IMG/VR virus record: IMGVR_UViG_3300036715_000143
Span: 1-37,178 of that record
Origin: a virus
Strand: one strand, 5' to 3'
DNA: 37,178 nt
The notes below the pieces were generated by a model, which made no database searches, had not been told where the DNA came from, and saw nothing but the letters and a program-made list of their open reading frames with translations. This document shows positions 18,201 through 25,221 of this stretch, piece by piece; position 1 is the stretch's first letter, and each line of letters opens with the position of its first letter. The translations under genes were made by a program, and so were the position numbers.

Positions 18201-21200
18201 TCTTTTAACACGCTACCTGCGCGGTGTGCAAGAAGGGGGTGCATTAAACCCAAAAGAAAATAAAGCGGCTGTCGAGTACATTGCCGACACCAAAAAACGT
18301 TTGGAAAGTGATATTGCCGATACCAAGCAACGTTTGGCTAAGTATTTGACGGGGCCTGTATCTAAAAAAACGGGGTTGCCTGCAGCATCTGTAGTATCAG
18401 GTAAAAATGCTGCGGCAGTAGTCAGGCTAGAAGCAAACTTGTATACCACGCAAGCACGTTTAGATGCGGTCAACACGCTTGATGTTTCAAAAATAAAAGG
18501 GCTCAAAGAGCGCCCCAAACAAGGCAACTTGTACCGCACATTGGACGACGTTCCTGAAGAACGTGTGTACAAAGTTAACTCTGATTTCATTGTCGGTGAT
18601 AGGCCAAAACTTGATGCTCTGTTTGAACAGTACGGGGACAGGTACGCTAAACAACGTGCTGAACAAGAAGGTAAGTACCCCGCCAACGGTTTATTTTTTG
18701 ACATACGGGAAAAACTTGGCGTTGACGAGGCAACGCGAGTTCTAAAAGCGGCAGGCATAGACGCCATTGAGCAAAATAATGAAGGTGGCGAATACGTTGA
18801 ACGTGCGTTCATTGGTGTTAAGCCTGAAATACTAGGCACTAATTTGCAACCTATTGGCCCTGCTGAAGGCCCGTTGTTTTCCCGCGTTGCTAAGTACAAG
18901 TCCGACGACGCTCTGTCCAAGTTGGCAGAACGTGCAGTTGCACAACCAAAGACCTTGCGTGAGAAGGCAGGCTCCAACATCGCGCTGCAGATCGAGATGC
19001 AGACCGCTGATATGCGTGCCGGTGTTATCAAGGCGCTGAACAACGCTGTTGAAGACCCGAACACTATGGGCAGCACACGGGACTTCCGTCAGGCTATCTT
19101 CAGCATTACCGCTGCAGATCAGCACGGCGCTATTACCCAGATGGCGCTCAGCAACGGGCCCCCCGAGATGTTCAAAGACTCCAAGGGCTACTACGAAGTT
19201 CGTAGCTCCATGAAGAACGATGCCGGTGCTATATTCGACGCCGTGCAGGACATCCCGGATAGTTACGGCAATACCGAAGCCAAAATGGGGTTAGCTTCTG
19301 CGTACATGATCGCCCAACGTGCGATGAACAAAGGCTTGAAGAAGCTTGACCTAGGCGCTCTCGGTGTTACCGAGCAAGAGTTGCAAGACGCTATGGCTGT
19401 GGCCAATTCCGACCCCAAGCTCAAGGCAGCGCTGGAGAATGCCCGCACCAAGTACAACGCCTACAACCGGGGCATGATTGAGTGGCTGTCCTCCCCACAG
19501 GTGGCAGCTATTACGCAGGCCGACGCCAAGGCGTACTTGAAGGATGAGGACTACGTTCCCTACTACCGCGTTCGTGCCGACGGCGTGGCTGAGTTGGTCT
19601 TTGGCGGTGAGAAGACGCTCACGATTGGCGACATAACGCATCAACCGTACCTTGCTGAACTCAAAGGCGGCGAGAGCAAGATCATGCCTTTGGACAAGTC
19701 GATCATGCGCAATACCATGCTGCTGGTCACTAAGGGCATGAACAACATGGCCATGAAGAACGTAGGCTACGCGATGCAAGCTGCAGGCCAAGGTCTTGGC
19801 TCCGTCGATAAGATGGGCAAGCCCACTAACCTAATGCCAATCCACAGCGGAAAAGCCCCTGCCGATGCCAGCGTTATCCGCTGGACGCAAGAGCCTGACC
19901 CTAACAAGTCTGAAGACAAGGGAGATCGCTGGCTGCGCGTTCAAACCACGGAAACAATGTTTGGCGGCGTTCCTGCGGAACTGATTATCAAGTCCTTGGA
20001 AGGCGCACACCTGACGCTGCCTGCGTTCCTGAAGTGGGGTGGCATCGCCGGTGATCTGTTGCGTTCTGGTGTCACTCGCACCCCCATCTACTTGGCCCGT
20101 CAATTGTTCCGCGACCCGTTCGCAGCTACGGCTACTTCCGGTCTGGACTACGGCCCGCTCACTGCCATCTTCAAGGCCAACAAGGAGTTCCTGAAGATTG
20201 CCACTGGCAAGAGCGAAGCCGGTGCCAAGATGGTTGAGAAGGGCTTGATGCAGTCCGGTTTGTTCGAGGGCGACCCGGCCAACATGTCCAAGATCGCGCT
20301 GCAGTTGGCCAGCGGCAAGTCTCAAGGCGTTCTTGACAAGCTGTTTGCTAAGGCCGATAAGCTGGCGCTACAGGCCGATGTCGCTACCCGTGCGCTGATC
20401 TACGAAAACGCTATTAAAAACGGCCTGTCTGAAGTCGAAGCCAGCCATTCAGTGCGGGAGTCGATGAACTTCTCCAAGCGCGGCCTCTCGCCTACCGTGC
20501 AGTACGCCAGCCGCATGATACCGTTCTTCAACGCGCAGATTCAGGGTTTGAGCGTACTGTTCAAAGCAGCCACGGGCAACATGCCGGCCAACGACGTGCT
20601 GAAGATCAAGCGCAAGTTCTTCAACAATGCCATGCTGTTGACCGGGTTCGGCATCGCCTACGCAATGGCTATGGACGACGACGATTACTACAAAAACGCC
20701 AAGCCTAAAGATCGGTACAGCAACTTCTTCTTACACCTTCCCGGTGTAGATGAGCCTATCAAGCTGCCTATCCCGTACGAGTTCGGCTTCTTCTTCTCGG
20801 CAGGCGTGGCTGCTGTTGACGCCATGAAAGGCGAGGTAGACACACCTCAACAACTTCGTGCGCTGAAAGACATGTTTGTGAGCGCTATCCCCGGTTCCAG
20901 CAACATGGGCATGCCTCAGATCATCAAGCCCATAGCCGAGGTATACGCCAACAAAAACTTCTACTCAGGCAACCCGTTGGTATCTGCCCGTTTAGAGAAG
21001 CTAGACCCTGTGGCGCAGTACAACTCCAACACCACTGAGCTGGCCAAGTTCATGGCCAAGATGGTTCCGGGCCTGTCCCCTATCCAGATCGAGCACATTG
21101 TGTCCGGTTACTTGGGGCAAATACCACTGATGGTGGTGGCTACTACCAACGAAATGTTCCGCGAAGGCAAGGCCGAGCCCACCCGCAAGCTGTCCGAGAT

Positions 21201-21576
21201 GCCGCTGATTGGCAGCTCGTTCCAGCGCAAGTACGGCGGTGAGGAAGCCGACGTTGTGTACAAGCTGGCCACGGATGCAATGGAAGCTAAGCGAACTTTC
21301 GACAACTACCGCAAGACCGGAAAGATCGAAGACGCCAAGGACTATTTGCGTGAGCACCGCGCTGAGATCGCAGTTGCGCCGATGGCGTTGCAGTATCAGA
21401 AGTTCATGGGAACGCTGCGTACGCAGGAAGACATAATCCGCAGTTCCAACGCGCCATCTGATGCCAAGGAAAAACGAATTGACACCTTGAACGCGCAACG
21501 TCAGCTACAGTCCGAGCGTTACCTGAAGGCCATCAGGCGGGTGGAAGAGGGCGCCGGTAGAACCACACCCCCATGA
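12238..21576 (+). CDS. Giant polyvalent virion protein: zincin-like peptidase plus ADP-ribosyltransferase plus LPD38-like C-terminus
   Basis: A 3112-aa protein. Residues about 118-165 form a long Ala/Gly/Leu hydrophobic stretch. About 300-1660 is K/E/Q-rich and helical. A zincin motif follows: His1759, Glu1760 and His1764 in LHEVGAHIGF, with a possible third ligand in DDEIIAYAVEE near Glu1819. At 1890 starts an ART-PolyVal-like domain: WHGSDAKFTAFD (His1891), GEGEGAF, GVGPYVTADKDYAEYY (Tyr1927), and a late KAAGIDAIEQNNEGGEYVE block. From about 2221 to the end it resembles LPD38-type regions (ARQLFRDPFAA, RMIPFFNAQIQGLS at about 2760) with a hydrophobic segment at about 2796-2812. Polyvalent proteins of this build are packaged and ejected into the host. 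Peptidase and ADP-ribosyltransferase activity are inferred from motifs only. Codon use is mosaic along the gene. Confidence 0.82.
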   Translation: MAKALTLPDGSLFPLREGEDPNVAFAEAQRLYPKAFGAAETPEEGPKSGFMPSLKGAISDVKGAGAALAGRTGIMGLPEAEKYIAEQEAYKKKVYAPTTEGWTEAPLTKIGELAGGSLPWMAAPLAAGAAALALPEALAAAPILGGLTTAGTALGLGAAGAASAGQFTASNLVRQTEEGKKLGDTDLTAAALASIPQAALDTVSMRMIPGLGKIFEKAGVNLSAKAANDLAKEGIKKTAADYLLSTGKTMGIEGLTEAGQQVFERMQAGLNITDANARAEYFDNFIGGAVLGGILAPAGRYVERGQEQTRFDKGERTKQVEARTAASQAAEQAAAVEEAQKQTPEYAVQAQQDYLAAEQRKVELDAQMHRAGKGVKLTEDQKQDNRETQKALAEHADVLKETNAEFRKYRRFLLPEPTPAPAPIEDTTQLQQPSLVPEAAAPATPDLDMFGQPVERQVPEAAVEPKADPRQQVRMLEQLVQQYQSQLQDASPQEIVDLAPKYAQANTALMQSRKDVEALPRPVEDQIAKLQQKLGVAKDRGDVPAAAKLSQSILNLQQQAVPTTQQTIEMQPFKATSETAEEMAARKAKDLEDQRQGAQQAARAESDAYVNQQIQERRTQRKLTEANTPAAEQPQRDEELRHRAEKETIDKLLATFPTGSVVTPGQIMSGLGGEQAHLRDLQTQLAIAKITRNAELVGSLNDQVADIKARQEENAASGKPIYRLPALGEGKLPESRAQEAEAEQHADKQSELLQAFVGQLQKIKLRPDTANVSARLTDVNKKREAAGKPPITLADQSSTLMDTARMAYLNSHLAEIASRRAAFNLPPMAKWEIGESRARVMEGFNELQSRWGQAIPKNAPIGQRQFGAPVGAIAALQDQMRTNIYTNVSSAAERMLKDTQGTMKEKTVTRSATPTLERDEKGQLRQTDYARPTGPQPVTETLNLREQPKLAEDDKQNTLDMIDQVLNTLDTRTTAIPTNTVKPPEKVKSFSDIAQLLAEEKSGVTTAKTNEASVQLLNQLRDALPNTSNKDFTALAREQVQRVMEGNLPDQFAVRELGDMIRVQEEGRQSAAQPGATPEDLQRTSAQQQRALFPEAEVQTLRVTPENFQKMLDSKNVQGMQETIAQQKADNQTALQTVRDSLQPAKTAAQQAEVALKKAKEKAGPLLASADKERGEPEWYASAVRKVVELETALQSIPARVTLLKDIRAQMAGLNESQKKELVQQVDRLLAIADKNPAERTALLDRLKEQQKKAKYFSTSPNATSIKNISDHMGLVGENLNAVFSANKVKELLELKQALAGKASLTKEINRLTAAVRFAKSTVDKARTDLNGLVNQHVADSTVRESLLSEANKATEKINRLTKAFEAAQRQELKEPAKPVEEAVTSQATPMATWRTALQRGREGMDLPGTRVTQDVSELKQRILGIRSKLGSFDAQLETLQDPKNKLTAEGKGKIADLKTKRSQAAVDLEAVYENAPRITTEIKEQGQLELEKAFDEAQAAGYDLIARKRQEKAGEIPATLAAPRAGSAVVDVRTGRVSESGERKRPSDRAKVAQEALSELAGARAELKALQDRMQYLRDNNKAKKGNRYTELFKGLQEQEAGLKGTVADKQAVVAEVTKSQKETNAAVASARKSVEEAQSGKDALALKEAEEQRQAEASGPILEGVEFSRGKPTNASTVESVTAELAEAGIVIPKEKTHSDKKPAKLTVFKSVDDFTKAYPTTKGKVPSDVKGLVHKEQAFLFADNIGKGEALGVTLHEVGAHIGFRNFFNPAQYNAISTTVKNWAKRNDGSIESKIGKAALARVEAAETPVNQVDDEIIAYAVEEAIKAGIQPTGAVNRTAIHNWLKMVVDAFKKALAVFDINSSGLKAGDLVNFAYGCAQLELQGTWHGSDAKFTAFDTNFAGEGEGAFDRRFEREKSLGVGPYVTADKDYAEYYQTAVTFGKASNATGYGDMSYQQFRDLDEKYMSTSVGDLSSKEVRTRYESNLLTRYLRGVQEGGALNPKENKAAVEYIADTKKRLESDIADTKQRLAKYLTGPVSKKTGLPAASVVSGKNAAAVVRLEANLYTTQARLDAVNTLDVSKIKGLKERPKQGNLYRTLDDVPEERVYKVNSDFIVGDRPKLDALFEQYGDRYAKQRAEQEGKYPANGLFFDIREKLGVDEATRVLKAAGIDAIEQNNEGGEYVERAFIGVKPEILGTNLQPIGPAEGPLFSRVAKYKSDDALSKLAERAVAQPKTLREKAGSNIALQIEMQTADMRAGVIKALNNAVEDPNTMGSTRDFRQAIFSITAADQHGAITQMALSNGPPEMFKDSKGYYEVRSSMKNDAGAIFDAVQDIPDSYGNTEAKMGLASAYMIAQRAMNKGLKKLDLGALGVTEQELQDAMAVANSDPKLKAALENARTKYNAYNRGMIEWLSSPQVAAITQADAKAYLKDEDYVPYYRVRADGVAELVFGGEKTLTIGDITHQPYLAELKGGESKIMPLDKSIMRNTMLLVTKGMNNMAMKNVGYAMQAAGQGLGSVDKMGKPTNLMPIHSGKAPADASVIRWTQEPDPNKSEDKGDRWLRVQTTETMFGGVPAELIIKSLEGAHLTLPAFLKWGGIAGDLLRSGVTRTPIYLARQLFRDPFAATATSGLDYGPLTAIFKANKEFLKIATGKSEAGAKMVEKGLMQSGLFEGDPANMSKIALQLASGKSQGVLDKLFAKADKLALQADVATRALIYENAIKNGLSEVEASHSVRESMNFSKRGLSPTVQYASRMIPFFNAQIQGLSVLFKAATGNMPANDVLKIKRKFFNNAMLLTGFGIAYAMAMDDDDYYKNAKPKDRYSNFFLHLPGVDEPIKLPIPYEFGFFFSAGVAAVDAMKGEVDTPQQLRALKDMFVSAIPGSSNMGMPQIIKPIAEVYANKNFYSGNPLVSARLEKLDPVAQYNSNTTELAKFMAKMVPGLSPIQIEHIVSGYLGQIPLMVVATTNEMFREGKAEPTRKLSEMPLIGSSFQRKYGGEEADVVYKLATDAMEAKRTFDNYRKTGKIEDAKDYLREHRAEIAVAPMALQYQKFMGTLRTQEDIIRSSNAPSDAKEKRIDTLNAQRQLQSERYLKAIRRVEEGAGRTTPP

Positions 21577-21736
21577 GCCCCCTACGGATGCCCACCTTAG
21601 CGTGGGCATCGAACATGTGCAGGAAGACAGCTTTTTTAAGGCCGTCTTCCTTTACTGCTTCGGGGTCTAGGCAGGGGACAAAGAATCCCTGCCCCCGTTC
21701 CAGCTCAGTCCACGGATAGCGAACTACCAAGCTCAT
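21533..21736 (-). CDS. Small conserved phage protein, end of minus-strand operon
   Basis: A 67-aa protein (VVRYPWTELERGQGFFVPCL, then DAHAKVGIRRG and MGVWFYRR). The pattern 'W-x-x-x-x-x-G-x-x-FFVPCLD' followed by a basic tail recalls small conserved phage proteins of unknown role. The start lies 32 bases inside the 3' end of the primase gene, and the last 44 bases overlap the 3' end of the giant gene in convergent orientation. Coherent sequence, overlap with the primase and the family-like motif support a real gene. Two inverted repeats lie within it. Confidence 0.65.
   Translation of the reverse strand: MSLVVRYPWTELERGQGFFVPCLDPEAVKEDGLKKAVFLHMFDAHAKVGIRRGLMGVWFYRRPLPPA
21587..21610. other. 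Perfect 9-bp stem hairpin at the convergent junction
   Basis: gatgcccac (21587-21595) and gtgggcatc (21602-21610) flank a 6-base loop. It lies 11 bases beyond the giant gene stop and inside the antisense 67-aa gene. There is no T run on either strand, so classic intrinsic termination is doubtful. It could stop or protect the plus-strand transcript. Confidence 0.5.
21622..21650 (+). terminator. Possible intrinsic terminator for the late operon
   Basis: ggaagac (21622-21628) pairs with gtcttcc (21644-21650), extended after one mismatch by GC pairs, with a T6 run inside the loop. On the plus strand it is followed by only a short T run (ttt). It sits 45 bases after the end of the giant gene, where late transcription should stop, but it is also coding for the antisense 67-aa protein, so chance is possible. 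Confidence 0.35.
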
Positions 21737-24659
21737 CGGTTTCAGTCAATGGGCGTGTGATACGGATAGCCGTCACTCGCATTTGGGGGCCGTTGGTCTT
21801 GGACATCAGGTCTTTGCGGGCCACGTACGACACCTTCATCTGGGGGTGAATCTCAAGCTGCTTCTTAAAGTCCGTGTAACCGAAGCTCATGCTTGAGCAG
21901 AACGTGCGTAGCACGCGCTCTTCGATGTACATGTCCGAGCAGCCGGGGGTCAGGCCGTTCTCGATACGCCCGTGCACCGCAGACTTCGTAGTGTTCCTGT
22001 CGATCACAGCGCCGTCACCCATCTGGGACAGGATGCCTCCGGCAGCGCCGTAGTTGACGATGACGAAGTGCCCGTAGCCCTCACGCACAAACGCGTTTAG
22101 TACATCCTCAGCGCTGCGCTTGTTGCTGTTCATAGCCTTGCGCATGACATTGATACGCCGACCAAACGCCGCGATCATCTCGGGCATGGGGAAGTCGGCA
22201 ATCTCTGCGTTGTTGTTGCTGAACAATATACCGGCAGCGATGGAAGCGCCCACACCCGCCATCCAGAAACGCTCGTCATTGGTAGCTTCGTACGAGGTGT
22301 ACATCTGGCGCACTACATCGGGCACCGTCTCGGCGATCTTGTCGAAGTTGTCCACCATGTACTGCGCAAAAATATCGCCAGCTACGCCGTAGTTCTGTGC
22401 CAAGGACTTGATGATCTCAATCTCGTATGGCTCCCATACCAACTGGGTGTCCATATCAAATTCAATGACCCGGCGAATCTCGCCTTCCGATGCGTGCTTG
22501 CGGGTACCGAGCAGCGTGTCCACCACGTAGGTGTTCGATGACATCAGTGCGTTCGACATCCATGTGGAGTTGTTCAGGCGCTCTTTGTTGGTGCCTGCCT
22601 CCATACGCTCCTTGCCCCGGCCCTCAGTCATATCCAGTAGGAACTCGGTGAACCACTCAGGGGACGCACGGTTCTTACTGGTAATCTCGTCCGTAATCAA
22701 GGGCAGGCTGTTGAGCATACCCAGACGCTGCTGCATGGCCACGGGGGATGAACTCTTGCCAATGCGGTAGTGCACCGGGTGGCCCCAGATGGATGCCGCG
22801 CCTTCTAGCGCCAGCGACTTGCCTGTGCCTGAGTACGTTGAAGCGCAGTGGAACGTCATGCCGTAGATGCCGGTGAACTTCATCAGCGGTGCGCCAGCGC
22901 CAACCAAGATAATCGCTAGTTGGTCGTACATCTTCTTCTGGATTAGCAGGTTAATCACATTGCGCCAGCCCTGTATGGTGCCGGTGGGTTTCGTGTTGTT
23001 CACGATGTTCTCCAGCCCGACCATAGGTATTTCTACCGGCTTCACCTTGGGTGCGTATATCTTGCCTGCGTACACAAAGGTGTTGTCCTTCTGCCAGCCG
23101 TAGCTTGCAGGTACTTTGACGGGTAATTTTTCAGTGCTCATTTTTTCTACACTCGCTCGTATGTAATCGTAAAAGTTCTTGTCGTTGCCGCCGCCAAAAG
23201 CAGCCAGCACGTTCTGGGTAGCTAGGTACTTCACCGTGTCGTCCTTGCTCACGCAGCTCTTCTGGGGCAACAGAATATTCTGGGCACCCTCTGGACGCAG
23301 CGCCAGCATGTGGACGGTGTGCTCGCCAGCGTTGTCTAGGATATTGAGGGGGAACACATCGTAGCTAATCAGCATCGTCAGCTTCTTAGACTCCGTGCCA
23401 TCCTCGTTCTCCATGCGCTTCTCGATGTACACGCCGCCGTTGCGTCCATACGCATAACCAAACGGCGCTTCGGGGCGCAGTATCTTGCGGAATGTGTCTG
23501 TCCCTGCGGACTCGACTTCTACTTCCTTCGCTTCAGTAACGACAGCCGTATCACGCCCCAGCGCTAGCGGGTTTGTGATCTTTCCCCAGTGCTTGCAGCT
23601 AACGCAAACGCCGGGGTTCTCCGAGTCGAACTTGGTGCACGGGTACGGGCCTTTGATCTCGGCCAGCTTGGAGTGCATCCGGTTCTCGTCGTAAGGGTGC
23701 AGGCCACTCAGCCAGATAACTGCACGCTCACCATCATCACACTTCTGAGCAATGCTCAGCAGCCCACGCCACAACGGCTCCATCCCATCGTCGCTGGCAT
23801 TCAGGGCGTAGAACTCTAACTGGCCGCAGCCGTTACCCTTCTTGGTTGCCTTGTAGATATTGCCGAATTTCGTGACGCTGTTCGCAAATAACTGCACAGC
23901 CGATGTCGTCGGCGCACTCTTAGGCCGCTGTCCGGGTAGCATGAGGGCCATGCTCGGCTTAGCCTTCACTTCGTATGCGGTGCCTGCCAAGTTGGTTTCA
24001 AGTACAGCGCGGATGTCATCAATGTCGAAGAAGCCCCCGCCGTGCATGAAACGTACCTTGGTTTCGCCGCGCACACGCTTGCCGCCCTTGACCCCGGTAT
24101 TAAGCGTTGCTGGCACACGTAGCACCCGCGCTGCATCACCTGTCACTGTGGGGTCGATGCCGAGCTTCTTCTGCACGCATAGGCGCTTGAACGCTTCTGC
24201 CACAGGCTTCCACTCCGCGATCTCCACCGCCTCACGCAGCGGCCAGTATGCGTGCACACCGCCGCCAGATGCCACCATCCACGGCTCACCTAGCCCAGCC
24301 AGCCCGACCTCTGTGGAGAAGTCCAGAATAGCCTGCGCTGCCATACGCGCTGATGGGTACGCCTTGGGTTTGAACTCGCCGTGCTCGTCCGGCACGTCCT
24401 TCGGGTGGTTGCAGTCGATGTCGATAGCGATGCACTTTGCCATCTGGGTATTGGTGGCTTGGCGGTTATCCGCGTCCCCGTAGGTACTCAGCCCAAAGTA
24501 AACATCAAAGTTCGACTTCTTCCATCGCTCTACTGCAACCTGCGCCTCTTCCAATGTGTCCACATATACGTGTTCCTTCTTCTTCGTCAGCTCTGCCACG
24601 CAATAGCGCCCGTTACCGGGAGGTGGCAAAACCGCCGCTAGAAAATCAAGCGGTTCCAT
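21705..24659 (-). CDS. Bifunctional AEP primase / DUF927-type helicase
   Basis: A 984-aa protein. The N-terminal archaeo-eukaryotic primase-like domain shows the metal motif AIDID (Asp80, Asp82), the SGGGVHAYWPL block (Ser131-Leu141, His136) and a third-motif region DPTVTGDAARVLRVPATLN (from Asp169). A Cys cluster follows (Cys341, Cys352, Cys355, in CTKFDSENPGVCVSC), likely zinc-binding. From about 390 a DUF927-like helicase region leads to a Walker A STYSGTGKS (607-615) and a Walker B LPLITDE (652-658, Asp657-Glu658). It would make primers and unwind DNA at the phage fork. Such primase-helicase fusions are frequent in phages and plasmids. It pairs with the polymerase and SSB-like protein upstream in the same operon. 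Confidence 0.88.
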   Translation of the reverse strand: MEPLDFLAAVLPPPGNGRYCVAELTKKKEHVYVDTLEEAQVAVERWKKSNFDVYFGLSTYGDADNRQATNTQMAKCIAIDIDCNHPKDVPDEHGEFKPKAYPSARMAAQAILDFSTEVGLAGLGEPWMVASGGGVHAYWPLREAVEIAEWKPVAEAFKRLCVQKKLGIDPTVTGDAARVLRVPATLNTGVKGGKRVRGETKVRFMHGGGFFDIDDIRAVLETNLAGTAYEVKAKPSMALMLPGQRPKSAPTTSAVQLFANSVTKFGNIYKATKKGNGCGQLEFYALNASDDGMEPLWRGLLSIAQKCDDGERAVIWLSGLHPYDENRMHSKLAEIKGPYPCTKFDSENPGVCVSCKHWGKITNPLALGRDTAVVTEAKEVEVESAGTDTFRKILRPEAPFGYAYGRNGGVYIEKRMENEDGTESKKLTMLISYDVFPLNILDNAGEHTVHMLALRPEGAQNILLPQKSCVSKDDTVKYLATQNVLAAFGGGNDKNFYDYIRASVEKMSTEKLPVKVPASYGWQKDNTFVYAGKIYAPKVKPVEIPMVGLENIVNNTKPTGTIQGWRNVINLLIQKKMYDQLAIILVGAGAPLMKFTGIYGMTFHCASTYSGTGKSLALEGAASIWGHPVHYRIGKSSSPVAMQQRLGMLNSLPLITDEITSKNRASPEWFTEFLLDMTEGRGKERMEAGTNKERLNNSTWMSNALMSSNTYVVDTLLGTRKHASEGEIRRVIEFDMDTQLVWEPYEIEIIKSLAQNYGVAGDIFAQYMVDNFDKIAETVPDVVRQMYTSYEATNDERFWMAGVGASIAAGILFSNNNAEIADFPMPEMIAAFGRRINVMRKAMNSNKRSAEDVLNAFVREGYGHFVIVNYGAAGGILSQMGDGAVIDRNTTKSAVHGRIENGLTPGCSDMYIEERVLRTFCSSMSFGYTDFKKQLEIHPQMKVSYVARKDLMSKTNGPQMRVTAIRITRPLTETDELGSSLSVD

Positions 24660-24671
24660 AGGTACCCTAGG

Positions 24672-24794
24672 TTATTGTGTTTCGGCGTCTACGAGTGCGG
24701 CGAAGCGCTTGACGAGTTCGTCTACCCATTCAGGGGGCAGCTCTCCTGCAGCGTGAAGCGTTGCGTAGTGCGCCAGTTCCTCGTCGGTAAGCAT
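24672..24794 (-). CDS. Tiny acidic protein (40 aa) before the primase
   Basis: ATG 24794 to TAA 24672-24674 gives MLTDEELAHYATLHAAGELP and then EWVDELVKRFAALVDAETQ. It lies in the otherwise empty 143 bases between the HTH gene and the primase, on the same strand, eight bases after the HTH stop. It is helical and acidic with no known motif. It is called real because it fills the gap exactly and has protein-like composition; no function can be given. Confidence 0.6.
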   Translation of the reverse strand: MLTDEELAHYATLHAAGELPPEWVDELVKRFAALVDAETQ

Positions 24795-24802
24795 CCGTGG
24801 AC

Positions 24803-25081
24803 TCACGGAGTTAAGTTGTATTCTTTGCATATTTTTCTCCAAGCTTCGTCCGCCGTCTTGGACGAGGACATTATTGTTAGTAGCAGTTCGACACGGTTCT
24901 GGTAAGCAACGAAAACGTCCTTGCCCTCAAACCAGTTGTAGACCGTCTGGCGCGTAACACCCAGAGCGATAGCAATCTTCGTCACGGGGAAGTCCAAGTG
25001 AATGGCCCATCGCCCGAGCTTGTTGCCCATCGTCTTAGGTGACGCCGCAACAGCGTCCATGATTTTTTGTGAGTAGGCCAT
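24803..25081 (-). CDS. Small HTH DNA-binding protein
   Basis: A 92-aa protein from ATG 25081; a GTG at 25102 would add seven residues, and neither has a clear ribosome site. Residues about 32-52 (PVTKIAIALGVTRQTVYNWF) are a clear helix-turn-helix of the kind in XRE-like or YdaS-like repressors. The rest is helical (AYQNRVELLLTIM, ADEAWRKICKEY). It lies just after the longest non-coding stretch of the minus-strand block, so it may regulate a promoter there and control replication genes. That is inference. Confidence 0.8.
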   Translation of the reverse strand: MAYSQKIMDAVAASPKTMGNKLGRWAIHLDFPVTKIAIALGVTRQTVYNWFEGKDVFVAYQNRVELLLTIMSSSKTADEAWRKICKEYNLTP

Positions 25082-25221
25082 AGTGTTAAGGCGCTGGGAC
25101 ACGCAGGGCAGGAAACGCAGTCATAGGTATGTGAAGGCCTTTTAACGAGGAGTAAAAACACATTTAAAAAAACCCCCCGACCTATGCAATGCGACCGCTG
25201 CCTGCGGCCCAGCGAAACTAA
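25082..25221 (-). promoter_or_regulatory. 140-bp non-coding region, possible promoter/operator for HTH-primase operon
   Basis: This is the largest gap in the minus-strand block, between the SSB-like gene and the HTH gene. On the minus strand it contains a GC-rich imperfect hairpin (ccgcaggcagcgg near 25191-25205), then G6 and T7 (about 25165-25178). Further on, an inverted repeat pairs acctatg (25180-25186) with cataggt (25122-25128), an operator-like pair. No convincing -35/-10 pair was found. A terminator for the SSB-like gene plus a new promoter is a plausible reading, not shown. Confidence 0.4.

Noticed and set aside
18213-19076. 287-aa minus-strand frame within the giant gene
   Set aside because: Ser-rich shadow of the ART region; no start signals and no domain.
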